Source of the DNA: Pegoplata infirma
Taxonomy: Eukaryota > Arthropoda > Insecta > Diptera > Anthomyiidae
Reading direction: 5' to 3'
DNA: 64,000 bases
NCBI GenBank assembly: GCA_963921195.1
Contig: OY992539.1
Location: forward strand, 98,092,964-98,156,963
Position numbers and translations under genes: made by a program. Under the pieces are notes generated by a model. That model had not been told where the DNA came from. It saw only the letters and a list, made by a program, of their open reading frames with translations, and did no database searches. Below are positions 11,720 to 22,022 of this stretch, one piece after another; position 1 is the stretch's first letter; each line of letters starts with the position of its first letter.

Positions 11720-12915
11720 ATTTGGGGGTATAGGTTTTTTTGGCTGTATTTTTTTTTGTTTCTGTTTACTTTTGCTCAAAAAATTGCCCCATCCTATTGG
11801 GCAGGAACGAAAATAAAAATAACACACTCTTTTTGGAAAATTACAGATAAAGTGCTATTCAAAGAACAAATATTTTTTTATATTTTTAAATGTGTTTAAT
11901 TAAATTTAGACATATAAATCCTACTGATAATAATACTAGCTGGACTGTTTGAAACCGGTATGGGAATATCAAAAATGTCTATAATTTTTAGAAATTTTAA
12001 CAAATATAATTAGAGCCCGAGCTCGATCTGTTCTTACAGAAAAACACAATATATAATTTAGATACATTTAACAAAGATTTTATGATTTTTACATCATGGC
12101 CAAGTAGATAAAAATAATTTGTTCCTGTTAATAGCTACACAGCTGAAAAAATGTAATTCAATAAATCATTTCAATAAGATTTTTTTTTATTTTTATTGCA
12201 ACATTCTCTTGTTCACTCTGCAGTACTTAAAATGACATTCAACTACTATAGTTTCACTGAAAAAGACTTTTGAAATATTGTCACATAATTGTTTTTAAAT
12301 AAAAAAAAATAAAAACATTTCCATACTAAGATTTATATCCTTTTTATCCTTTTCTTTTAAAAAACAAAACGTCAGAACAGACATAAACTATTGAAAAAGG
12401 CAATTGAAAACACCTGTGTAAAATTTATAACTCTACCAAGAAGAAAATTATAGAAATTGTTCTTTATCATACATTTTTTTTTTTCATTTTTTTTCACTTT
12501 TTTCCACTTTTTATATTTAAAGGGTATTCACGTAAGAAATTTTTACTATTGAAAAAATACGAAATATTTGGAAGACAAAAATGTCTATATAAACAAAGTA
12601 GAGTATCTAAACTCGATAACCGGTTAAAAAAAAAAAAAACAAAAACAGATTTGTTTCGGGTTCGATTTGAGTTCGTTTAATTGAAAAACTAGGTCTTCTT
12701 TGTACAGTAGATCGTGTAGGGTAAACACCCGGTAATTTTTTTTGTAGTTTTTTTAATAATAAATTATTTGTATATGTTTTAGGGGCCTCTGGCTTCGAAT
12801 TTAACAAAAACAAAAAAAAAAAATCAAAAAATCAAAAATGGCGATTTTCATTTTTTGTGGACCAAGCCCTCAAAACCGATTTTTTTTTTTAATATTTTAA
12901 TGTGTATGTAAAAGT
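11720..12915. other. Unassigned AT-rich stretch with one shared segment
   Basis: About 11,945-12,055 (GAAACCGGTATGGG ... AGAGCCCGAGCTCGATCTG) matches segments at 33,710-33,830 and 34,145-34,250, marking a dispersed repeat of unknown type. The remainder is AT-rich with homopolymers, and no gene is supported. Confidence 0.45.
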
Positions 12916-12916
12916 T

Positions 12917-13012
12917 ATTATACCCTCCAACTACAGTATGGGGGTATACTCACTTTGTCATTCCGTGTGTAACGCATCAAAATATCGGTTTAGGACCCCA
13001 TAAAGTATATAT
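12917..13012 (-). mobile_element. DINE-1-like repeat (copy A3), 3' segment
   Basis: Starts TATACCCTCCAACTACAG and runs to GACCCCATAAAGTATATAT, where a TIR element interrupts it. The rest of the same copy resumes at 14,279. Confidence 0.8.
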
Positions 13013-14278
13013 GGGTGAAATCAAAAAATGTCAGTGTTTTTGAGCCAAAATTGTACAAACAAAAAATTTTAATTTTTGGTACATTTTTTTATTAAAATCG
13101 ATATGTTACATCACTACTAATATAACTATAAAAGATCGCTTCTACAAACTGTTTCAAACAAATTTTATAGACATTTTTATGATTTTTTTGGTGACGGAGT
13201 TTACATTCACCTTAGAAAAATACATTAAATTTTTTGAATTTTCTTTGAAAACATTTTATTGTAATTTAAAACACTTATTTATGTAATTGCTAACAATTTT
13301 TGTCATTAGGATTTTTTTCTGGTTTTTGTTATTAAAGATTTTACAATTATTTTTTATTTTAATAGGATTTTTCTAAGGAAATGTAAAATGAATTTATTAT
13401 TATTTCTGTTAAAATAAGTTTTTTTATTTTTTTGAATGACTAGTGTTAATATTTGCGTCGGTTTTAACAACTTCATAAGGTTTTTTAATGCAATCTGCAA
13501 AAAAAAAAAAAGTTGACGGAGTTTACAGAGACGGAGTTTACATTTCGTCACTTTTTGCCCTTTTTTTCGAATACTATTTGTCGGAAATTTGTTTCCGAAA
13601 AAAAATCATTAGATGTCAACTAGATACGTCAAAATATGACGATATTTCAGATGCACGCTAAGTAGTTTTGTTGTAAACGTGGAGACGGAGTTTACAGCAT
13701 TTTTCGATTTTTCATTTATGATTTAGCTTTTCATACAGGGAAATTAATATGCAGGGAGCAAACTTTAAACCAATGATGCAAAATGATACTTTATAGCCTC
13801 GCGTTTAATAAATGGGGCAATAACCTATTATTTTTGTAAACACAATACTTCAAAAACAACAAAATTGTCAGGTTCCATAATGTCTAAAAAAAGTGTCGAA
13901 AAATCGTTACACAATTGAAGCCGTGTTTGTATGGGTAAAAGAGATAGTTATGACTATACAAAAATATTTTTTAAGAACGTCAACATGCCCTCTTTGAAAA
14001 TGTAGTCAATTATTAAGAATTTGGGTTATTGGTTTTTAAGATATAACCGGTTAAAGTTTAAAAATTGAAAATGTTACTGGCGACGGAGTTTACATTTGGC
14101 CTACAAAAATGAAAATAACTTGTTTAAAATAGCTAAGTAGTATCCGGATTGTTGTTAGTTATGTAGAACGCCAATCTATGCGACGTTGTAAGTACATTAA
14201 AAAATATGAGAATACTTTAACCCATGTATGAGATATTACACGATTACATGGTTTGGTTGACATTTTTTGATTTCACCC
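13013..14278. mobile_element. 1,266-bp TIR element (GGGTGAAATC ends) nested in a DINE-like copy
   Basis: The ends are a perfect 21-bp inverted repeat starting GGGTGAAATCAAAAAATGTC. The host repeat resumes exactly after it. Comparison with uninterrupted copies (for example 15,620-15,650) shows the target was an (AT)n tract and that 4 extra AT-rich bases were created, which fits a 4-bp duplication. The motif GACGGAGTTTACA recurs five times inside (near 13,193, 13,514, 13,530, 13,683 and 14,082). No transposase frame is visible, so it is non-autonomous. Superfamily unassigned. Confidence 0.85.
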
Positions 14279-14855
14279 ATATATTTATGATCAGTGATCG
14301 ATTCTAAGACATTCTAGGGATATCCGTCCTTCCGTCCGTTTGTCCGTCCGTCCGTCTGTCCGTCCGTCTGTCCGCCTGTCCGTCTGTCCGTCTGTAGTTA
14401 ACACGATGCAGTCCAAAATAAAAGAGCTAGACTCCCGACATTTGTCACAATTATGTCTTATGTTTCTAGGCAGGTAAAGTTCGTATATGAGCAAAATCTG
14501 ACCAGGGGAAAAAAAGTTCCCCCTTGAAGAACTAAACCAACCTCTGAAAAATATAATTTTTTTACCTGATTTTTTGTGTTTTTGTTTAACAAATGCAACA
14601 TTTTTATGCTATTTGTGGAATATTTTTTTTTAATTATGATAAATTTGTATTTCTTTAGTGCAAAAAGCATACGAATGAAGTTTTAAACACATATTCGAGA
14701 GGAAATTTGCCCCCCAATTACCACTACCGACCCACTCTCCAATTACCACTACCGACCCCCCCCCCAAAGGAAAACGCCCCTGCATTTTTTTTTTATTTTA
14801 TTTTGCATGTTGGAGGGTACAAAAGATTCGGCACAGCCGAATTTAACACTCATAC
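14279..14855 (-). mobile_element. DINE-1-like repeat (copy A3), remainder
   Basis: Resumes with ATATATTTATGATCAGTGAT and runs through a long GTCY tract (about 14,325-14,395, mixed TCCG/TCTG units), AACTAAACCAACCTC, C-runs and GTTGGAGGGTACAAAAG. It ends with the 5' hairpin ATTCGGCACAGCCGAAT. This is the mirror image of copy A4, whose 5' end lies only about 160 bp away. Confidence 0.85.
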
Positions 14856-15011
14856 TTGTTTTTGTTTTTAATTTTAACAAAAAATCATAAAAAAATTGGT
14901 ACAAAAAAATTTATGAAAAAATATGCAAATTTGGTTAAAAATTTCCTTTTGCAAATAATTGTAGATATACTCAATGGGTTTTGCACTTTAAGTATATCCA
15001 AGTCAATGGAA

Positions 15012-15727
15012 ACAAGTGAGAGTGTTAAATTCGGCCGTGCCGAATCTGTTATACCCTCCAACATGCAAATAAATAAAAAAAAAAATTGCAGGGGCGTTTT
15101 ATTTTTTTTTTTTGGGGTGGTCGGTAGTGGTAATTGGGGGGGGGCATTTCTTCTCGAATATGTATTTAAGAATTCATTCGTATACTTTTTGCTGTAAAAA
15201 AATACAAGTTTATTTAAAAAAAAAATATTCCTCTCCCATAAAAGGGGGGGGGGGGGGGGGGTTGGTCCGAAAAAACTACATTTTTTAATTCTGTGGGTCC
15301 AAATGCAGGATTTTGAACTTCTTGTAGCATAAAAATGTTGCATTTGTTAAACAAAAACAAAGAAAATCATGTAAAAATATGGTATTTTTCAGAGGTTGGT
15401 TTAGTTCCTCAAGGGGGAACTTTTTTCCCCCTGGACCGATTTTGCTCCTTTACGGACTTAACCTGCCTAGGAATATTAGACATATTCGTGCCTAATGTCG
15501 GGAGTCTAGCTCTTTTATTTTGGACTGCATCGTGTTAACTACAGACGGACAGACGGACGGACGGACGGACGGACAGACGGACGGACGGACATCGCTAGAA
15601 TGTCTTAGAATCGATCACTGATCATAAATATATATACTTTATGGGGTCCTAGACCGATATTTTGATGCGTTACACACGGAATGACAAAGTGAGTATACCC
15701 TCATACTGTAGTTGGAGGGTATAAAAA
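15012..15727 (+). mobile_element. Complete DINE-1-like repeat (copy A4)
   Basis: Full structure: a 5' hairpin ATTCGGCCGTGCCGAAT, TATACCCTCCAACATGC, a G-rich section with a run of about 18-20 G (15,243-15,261), GGTTGGTTTAGTTCC, a GTCY-class tract of GACG/GACA units (15,542-15,590), AATGTCTTAGAATCGATCAC, and the 3' end TAGTTGGAGGGTATAAAAA. The 5' TATACCCTCCAAC is the reverse complement of the 3' GTTGGAGGGTATA, the subterminal inverted arrangement described for DINE-1/Helentron-type elements. It is noncoding and would be mobilised in trans by a Helentron. The Helentron link is by structure, not by search. Confidence 0.8.
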
Positions 15728-15748
15728 TATAAAATACTTTGGGATACG

Positions 15749-15800
15749 GTGCGTATTATTAATAATAACTTCTTTACTTCACATTAATAATACGCACCGG
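15749..15800. repeat. Perfect 16-bp hairpin
   Basis: CGGTGCGTATTATTAA and its exact inverse TTAATAATACGCACCG are separated by about 20 nt, directly after DINE-like copy A4. It may be the tip of a small MITE. Function unknown. Confidence 0.7.
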
Positions 15801-16578
15801 AATACTGACACAAAATAGCGTTGTTTATAAATTATGTTAATCCATTGATTATATTATTTGTTATTTCTTACCAAATTTAACAATAGTTTGTTATTTTTGA
15901 AATTTAAAATCCATAGGCTACAAAAGCGAATCTAGTAGTTCATCCTCTCAAAAGGTTTTTAATTATTTGCACACTAATACGGCCTTAAGTTAAAATCACA
16001 TTAATTGCATAATTAGTAAAATTTGTAACGTGAATACCCATTTTATTTTTCCTTTTATGTACTTTGTTTTACTTCCTACTAAATTATATTTTTTTTCTTT
16101 TGTATTTATGGCTTTTATACTGACTTAGTTATCACTAACGTTAGTTTTTTTTTTTAGAAATTTTTAAGATATTTAATACCTGTGAGTTTTATGTTAAATA
16201 TTTTTACTTAATTTTCTTTTAATGCCTTTCAAGTACATAAAATGAAAGATAAGGAGTAAAAAAAAATATATTTTTATAATTGTATATAATAATGATAGAA
16301 TTACATACATATTTATATACAGTAACCCCCTTATTCATATTTGAAATTGTGCAACTTCAAGCAAACATAAATAATTTTAAAATTCTAGCAATAGCAAAAG
16401 AGCAATTCAAATCATATCATTGTAAAAAAATCACGAAATGGCTTGTTGGACGTGTAGGTACGCAATATAGTGCCAAAATATCATAGCTTAAAAAATTTTG
16501 AAAAATCTTTTAAATAGGGCCTTTTGAAGGCAAGTCAAAGATTAGCCTGTCTATTTTTTTTTTTAAATTAATTGAAGT
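15800..16578. other. Unassigned AT-rich stretch
   Basis: No gene or element recognised between copy A4 and the piggyBac relic. Confidence 0.4.
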
Positions 16579-16738
16579 TTAACCCTGCTGTTAGGTTAGA
16601 AAAAACTTACGGATGTTAGGTTAGTGGACCATTTGGTCCATACTTAATATTCAAACAAAATAACAATTTAATATTATATTTGTATATATTTTGGATCATT
16701 TCTACCTAAATACGATTATTTTAAGCTTAACTCAACGT

Positions 16739-17256
16739 TAGAGATGAGTGCGTGAGTGAATTTTTGGTCACGCCCACGCAAGAAATATTATAATCGCTCA
16801 TGAATCACTCACTCGATTTTTTCTTTACTCACTTACTACTCACGTCAGTAAAACTAAAATAAGTTCCGCTCACGCGTGACTCACGTGATTCATAATTACG
16901 CTCACCCCAATTCCCGCAATATTCACTTACAAATACACAATTTTAAGGAAATTAAAAAAAAAAAAATTTCATATATTAGCAGACCGTTAATTTGAATTTT
17001 AACTGATTGCTAAACGAAAAATAAAAATAAAACTATAAATAAAACTGAAAACAATACAAAAAAATTATATTGAATCACGCAAGAAAAATGGCACTCACGC
17101 AAAAATTAGGCTCGATTTCTAATCACTCACACATAAAAGTTTTGGAATCACACTCACTCAAGCATGATTCTCGTAATTAACTAGACTTTCGCTCGAGCGT
17201 GAGTCACGCGTGATTCACGTGAACCACGCAAATCACGTGATCAGCACCCATCTCTA
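16739..17256. mobile_element. hAT-like MITE rich in CACTCACG (copy 1), nested in piggyBac relic
   Basis: Starts TAGAGATGAGTGCGTGAGTG and ends GCACCCATCTCTA, giving the terminal repeat TAGAGATGxG. Flanks are CTCAACGT and CTCAACAC, an 8-bp duplication matching at 6 of 8. The arms are packed with CACTCACG/CGTGAGTG words, giving dense self-complementarity. An 8-bp duplication and TAGAGATGGG ends fit the hAT superfamily. No ORF is present. Confidence 0.75.
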
Positions 17257-17404
17257 CTCAACACAGCTAACGTAAACATTGGCTGAGGGATTCCCTTTTT
17301 TCATATTCTTTACTTTAGAGATTGTTTTGTATTATAATTCAACAAAAGGTACATATGTATATAAGTTTTGTTTTTTCCTATAATTTCTAATGATTCATCT
17401 CATT

Positions 17405-17504
17405 TAGGTGGCGTGGATATTGCTGATCAAATGGTTGCTTCCTACTGTACGAAACGCGCAAGAATTTGATGGCCTAACGTTGTATTTGCAAACATACTTG
17501 ATAT
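17405..17504 (+). pseudogene. piggyBac transposase relic
   Basis: The plus strand encodes GGVDIADQMVASYCTKRA, the conserved block around the last catalytic Asp of piggyBac (DDE_Tnp_1_7) transposases, where GVD.xDQM...Y..KR is characteristic. It is followed by a stop in ...RI*WPNVVFANILDI. A MITE then interrupts the frame at 17,505. After it, 17,896 onward reads LNACILFSKIDVSW, a plausible continuation. The rest of the protein is missing. It is clearly nonfunctional: there is a stop codon, an insertion and no N-terminal half. Confidence 0.85.
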
Positions 17505-17886
17505 CCCAGCAAAACCTTAAACATGGTAACGGTTATGTAATGCATTACCATGTAATGCATATCCCAAAAAAAAATAAAAAATGTGCATTAATTTTCGCCT
17601 ACCGCTTACCATAGGCATTCACTATATTTATTTTTCATGCATTATGTAAAAATCATGCATTACTTTGAGTGACATCCCAAACAAAAAGAATCAATCAAGT
17701 ATAGGGTATTGTAAGGTTGCCTTATTCTATACTGGATTAATGATTTTTGTTTGGGATAAGAAAAATACAAAAAAGTTATGCCTATGGTAAGCGATAGGGA
17801 AAAACGCATATTTTTGTTTTTTTTTTTGCTATGCATTACATGGTAATACATTACATGGCCGTCACCATTTTAAAAGTTTTGCCGGA
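17505..17886. mobile_element. CCCAGCAAAAC-ended MITE nested in the piggyBac transposase relic
   Basis: The ends read CCCAGCAAAACCTTAAACATGG and, inverted, TCCGGCAAAACTTTTAAAATGG. Arms share CATGTAATGxATTACCATG over about 60 bp. It is flanked by AT on both sides (17,503-17,504 and 17,887-17,888). A lone end of the same family lies at 25,880-25,942. Confidence 0.8.
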
Positions 17887-18483
17887 ATACCCACTTTGAA
17901 TGCGTGCATCCTATTTTCTAAAATCGACGTTTCATGGGCTCCGGCTATCGAAATCGCAGGTGAAAATATACTATGGACCAAATGGTCCCTTAACCTAATA
18001 AACGTAACTTTTTATTTTTCTCAGTCCTGGTTTAAGTCAGAACCTAGATTTTTTGTAAATAACATTGTTTTACAAAAAGACCCCATGAGCAAAAAATCTG
18101 AGCTAGTATATATCACCGTTCAAAAGTTACAAAGGAAACAATCCAAAAATTGGACCAAATGGGCTTAACCTAACAGCAGGGTTAACAATAATATAGCAAT
18201 TATAAAAGAGAACATAAAGCTATAATAATATTATAAATTCCATTAGATATTTTATAAAATTTGACCAATTATTCTATTAAGCCAATAAAACATATCCGTT
18301 TTTGGTTTTTTAAATTTACAAAATATTGCAATTTTTTTGAAAATTAAATTTTCTTCGAAAATTTAAGAAATGATTAAGGATGCTACTTTGAGGAACCATT
18401 TCTTCAAAATTATTTATCCAATTTATAAAATTTGAAAATCATTGGATTCTAACAATTGTTCTTTTTATATCACTACATTAAAA

Positions 18484-19108
18484 AACAAGTAAGAGTGTTC
18501 AATTCGGCTGTGCTGAATATTTAATACCCTTCAACATGGAAAAAACTAAAAAAAGAGGGTCGGTTGTGGTAATTAGAGCAGGGACGGGGAATTTCCTCTA
18601 GAATATGTGCTTACAAATTCATGATTGTGCTTTTTGCACTAAAGAAATACAAGTTTATCATTATTAAAAAAAAATATTCCACGCCCGGAAAAAACGACAT
18701 TTTCAAATATTCTGGATCCAAATGCAGGTCTTTTAACTTCTTGTAGCATAAAAAAGTTGCATTTGTTCAACAAAAACAAAATATCATGTAAAAAATGGTA
18801 TTTTTTCAGAGGTTGGTTTAGACCTTTACGCGGGGACTTTTTTCTCCCTGGTCCGATTTTGGTCATTTACGAACTTAGCCTACCTATGAACATAAGACAT
18901 ATTCGTGCCATATTCATGTCGGGAGTCTAGGTCTTTTATTTTGGACTGCATCGTGTTAACTACAGAAGGCCAGACGGACGGACATCACTAGTATGTCTTA
19001 GAATCGATCACTGATGATAAATATATATACTTTATGAGGTCCTAGACCGATATTTTGATGCGTTACGCACGGAATGACATCCTCCATACTGTAGTTGGAG
19101 GGTACAAA
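18484..19108 (+). mobile_element. DINE-1-like repeat (copy A5)
   Basis: From AACAAGTAAGAGTGTTCAAT and the hairpin ATTCGGCTGTGCTGAAT through GGTTGGTTTAGACC, a short GACGGACGG tract and AATGTCTTAGAATCGATCAC to GTAGTTGGAGGGTACAAAAA. It has the full element structure with a shorter microsatellite than copy A4. Confidence 0.8.
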
Positions 19109-19149
19109 AATATCTAAAACAATGCATTATAAAAATGCAGTTTCAGAAT

Positions 19150-19657
19150 TTTGTCCACATATTCCCTCTCGAATATGTGTTTAAAAATTCATTCTTATGC
19201 TTTTTGCACTTAAGAAATGCAAGTTTAAAATATATTTTTTTTTTTACGCCCATAAAAGGGTGCGGACCAAAAAAACGACATTTTCTAACTCTCAGGGTCC
19301 AAATGCAGAACTATGAACTGCTTGTAGCATAAAAATGTTGCATTTTTTAAACAAAAAGAACTTTTTTCCTCCTTGTCCGATTTTGCCTATTTACGTACTT
19401 AACCTGCCTAGGACCATAAAACACATTCGTACCAAACTGGATGAGTCTAGCTCTTTTATTTTGGTCTGTATCGTGTTAACTACAGACGGACGGACGGACG
19501 GACAGATGGACGGACGGTCGGACATCGCTAGAATGTCTTAGAATCGATCACTGATCAATAATATATATACTCTTTGGGGTCTCCGACCGATATTTTGATG
19601 CGTTACACACGGAATGACAAAGTGATTATACCCCCATACTGTAGTTTGAGGGTATAA
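19150..19657 (+). mobile_element. DINE-1-like repeat (copy A6), 5' truncated
   Basis: Starts inside the family near TCTCGAATATGTGTTTAAAA and keeps the GTCY-class tract (19,484-19,523), AATGTCTTAGAATCGATCAC and the 3' TAGTTTGAGGGTATAAAAA. The hairpin end is lost. It follows copy A5 in the same orientation. Confidence 0.75.
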
Positions 19658-19808
19658 AAAGCATGAGTTTTGGACAAAGACACATGATTTGACTGCATTG
19701 ATATTGAGCATTATTCGGCGCTGCAAGTGCTTCAATTTTAACATCTTTAACACGCTTTAAATGATGATAAATTTGCCAACCAAGCAAGAGCAAATTCTTA
19801 TTTGTTAC
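19655..19808. repeat. Fragment of the CCCAGCAGAAAT element family
   Basis: ACAAAGACACATGATTTGAC and GCATTATTCGGCGCTGCAAG match 24,660-24,730 and 45,650-45,720, which lie inside full elements of that family. Neither end is present. Confidence 0.7.
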
Positions 19809-21206
19809 TAGCTATACCCGGTCCGCGTTGCTGGCCCTAAGAAAAAAAATGTTTTATATTGCATCTTAATTTAAATAAAGTGTCCAAGGATCCAGATAGT
19901 AACTTTTGGTTCCACCCTCGGTTAGCACTATCTATAGAGAAATCTCAACAAAATCGGTTCAGCCGTTTTGCTTAATTTCGAAACAGACATAACGTGAAGT
20001 ATAGTACAAAGGGGCGTGTCATTTAACGCATTTTTATCGAATCGTGATAGTCTAAAGTTATATGCTGCATCCTCGATTAGCACTATCTGTGCTGCAAATT
20101 TCATTGACACCAGTTTTGCCGTTTTTGTGTGATTGCGAAAGAGGAGGAAATAACTTTTTATTTATGAAAAACGGGAGTGACATTTTATACCCTTTTGCCG
20201 AATCGCGCATATGACCTACAGTTTCCGCTCGGTTAGTTCAATTAGTAGTGAGAGATTCGGCTTATCCCTTTTTGCGTGATTTCAAAACAGGCAAATATAA
20301 CGGTCAGTATAAAACAAAGGGGCGTGGCAATTTACGCCTCTTTGTACAATCGTGGTCAGTATAGTACAAAGGGCGTCGCAATTTTGATCCATTTTTCAAA
20401 TAACGATCTTATATGGCCTACATATGCAATTGGTTAGCACTGTATGTAGTGAAAATATCAAGAGAATCGGTTTAGCTGTTTTTGCGTGATTGCGTGATTG
20501 CTAAACAGGCAGACAACGTCCAGTATAGTACAAAGGGCGTGGCATTTTACGCTCCTTTTTCCAATCGTGGTATAACATGGCCTATAGTTCCGCACTCGGT
20601 TAACACTATCAGTGCTGAAAATTTAATTAAAATCGAATCAACTGTTTTTGCGGAGCATGTGAAATAACATTCAATTCAAAACAAAGGGGCATGGCACTTT
20701 ACGCCCATTTGTCCGATCACGATCTAATTTGGCACATAGTTAAGTAGTACTTGGTTAGTACTATCGATGGTTCAAATTTCACCAAAATCTGTCTATTAAT
20801 TTTTTATATGTAGATGTCATTATAGGTGCAATGTAAAAATTCGATTTTGCCCATCCCTCCGCCCACAGGCAAAAACGCATGGCAGTTTACGCCCATTTGT
20901 CCGATCACGCTCTAATTTGCCATATAGTTAGTACTCGGTTAGTACTATCTTTGGTTTAAATTTCATCAAAATCGGTCCATCCGTTTTTTATATATAGATA
21001 TCATTAGTGATGCAATGTGAAAATTCGATTTTACCACGCCCCTCCGCCAACAGACAGAAAATCGAAAATCTGACCGCACAATGTTACTCCCCAGGCTATT
21101 TTGAATATTCCCTGCAAATTTCATGAAGATCGGTCCAGCCGTTTTCGAGTCCATACGGAACATACATACCCACATACATACACACATCCATTTTTATATA
21201 TATAGA
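19809..21206 (+). repeat. Modular dispersed repeat (AAAGGGGCGTGGCA units), copy 1
   Basis: Starts TAGCTATACCCGGTCCGCGT and ends with an ACATACATACC-type tract and TATATATAGAT. The interior repeats a degenerate unit of about 140-170 bp: AGTATAGTACAAAGGGGCGT, GGCATTTTACGCC, TCGGTTAGCACTATC, AAAATCGGTTCAGCCGTTTT. At least six units are visible. A second copy with the same start and end lies at 54,429-55,487. The class is unknown; the microsatellite tail could fit a LINE 3' end or a Helitron relative. Confidence 0.75.
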
Positions 21207-21404
21207 TTTGAATGGCGTAAAGTAAATACCAGTTAGCATAAAATTCATAAGAGGTTTGTTGCTTTTGAAGTTAATACAATTTTTCTTATTGGGAACAGAG
21301 TATTGTTTTCTGGCAGAAATTTATTAACTTCCAAAAAAATTAAAATCATCAGTAGATATTGATGTAAAGAATGCATTTAATATGTAATCACTAGAGCCTA
21401 CGGT

Positions 21405-21540
21405 CAGGACCGGTTACCCGGGTAGACCGGTTTTCAAGATCGGTCGACCGGTCTACCCGGGTAGACCGGTCTACCCGGGTACCCGGTCTTTCGGTCTTCC
21501 CGGTTAGACCGGTCTACCCGGGTAGACCGGTCTTTTTATT
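21405..21540. repeat. CCGGTCTACCCGGGTAGA palindromic tract
   Basis: Overlapping copies of GACCGGTCTACCCGGGTAGA, itself nearly palindromic, in an otherwise AT-rich region. It differs from simple satellites because every unit is its own inverse and could extrude as multiple hairpins. Confidence 0.8.
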
Positions 21541-22022
21541 AATATTTTTTTTCAAAAATTTCTCATTTCAACCATTTTTAAGAACACATAAAGAGTCAAA
21601 CTGAAATATTATGTAGAGAAAGTGAATTTCTTACAAAACATAAGAACAATTTGGTTTTTTTTTTTTCATTAATAATTAAAAATGCCGATATCTCAAAAAC
21701 TAAGCACGATAGAGCAAAACGGAGAAAATTTTCAAAAGAAAGACAACAAAGTAAAATATGGAACAGCCTTCCTCTATCCATATGTGGACTCAATAAGTTC
21801 GAAATTTTGAATTAAATATTCGCATTCCTGAAAATTTTAAAAAGCCAATATCTCGGTAAGTATTGTCCACGCGATAAAAACACCAATGGCATTTTTGTTG
21901 CTAATTACTTGAAAAACTTGACCACTGAATATCCAAAAGCCCTGAGATCAAAAGTTTTTGAGTTATTTGATTTTAAATTTTTTTAGGACCACAAAACCCA
22001 TTTTTTTATGAGTTTAAATGCC

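Larger units (their letters stand above)
16583..18181 (+). mobile_element. Degenerate piggyBac-like transposon with TTAA ends
   Basis: The termini CCCTGCTGTTAGGTTA and TAACCTAACAGCAGGG are perfect inverses, each flanked by TTAA (16,579-16,582 and 18,182-18,185), the duplication specific to piggyBac-type transposition. Subterminal GGACCATTTGGTCC-like palindromes lie near both ends. The interior carries a relic of the transposase. Two later insertions (16,739-17,256 and 17,505-17,886) lie inside. Removing them leaves about 0.7 kb, so most of the coding region was deleted. Confidence 0.9.

Noticed and set aside
14885..15343. 152-codon minus-strand open frame
   Set aside because: It lies across DINE-like copy A4 including its G-run; composition is driven by homopolymers.
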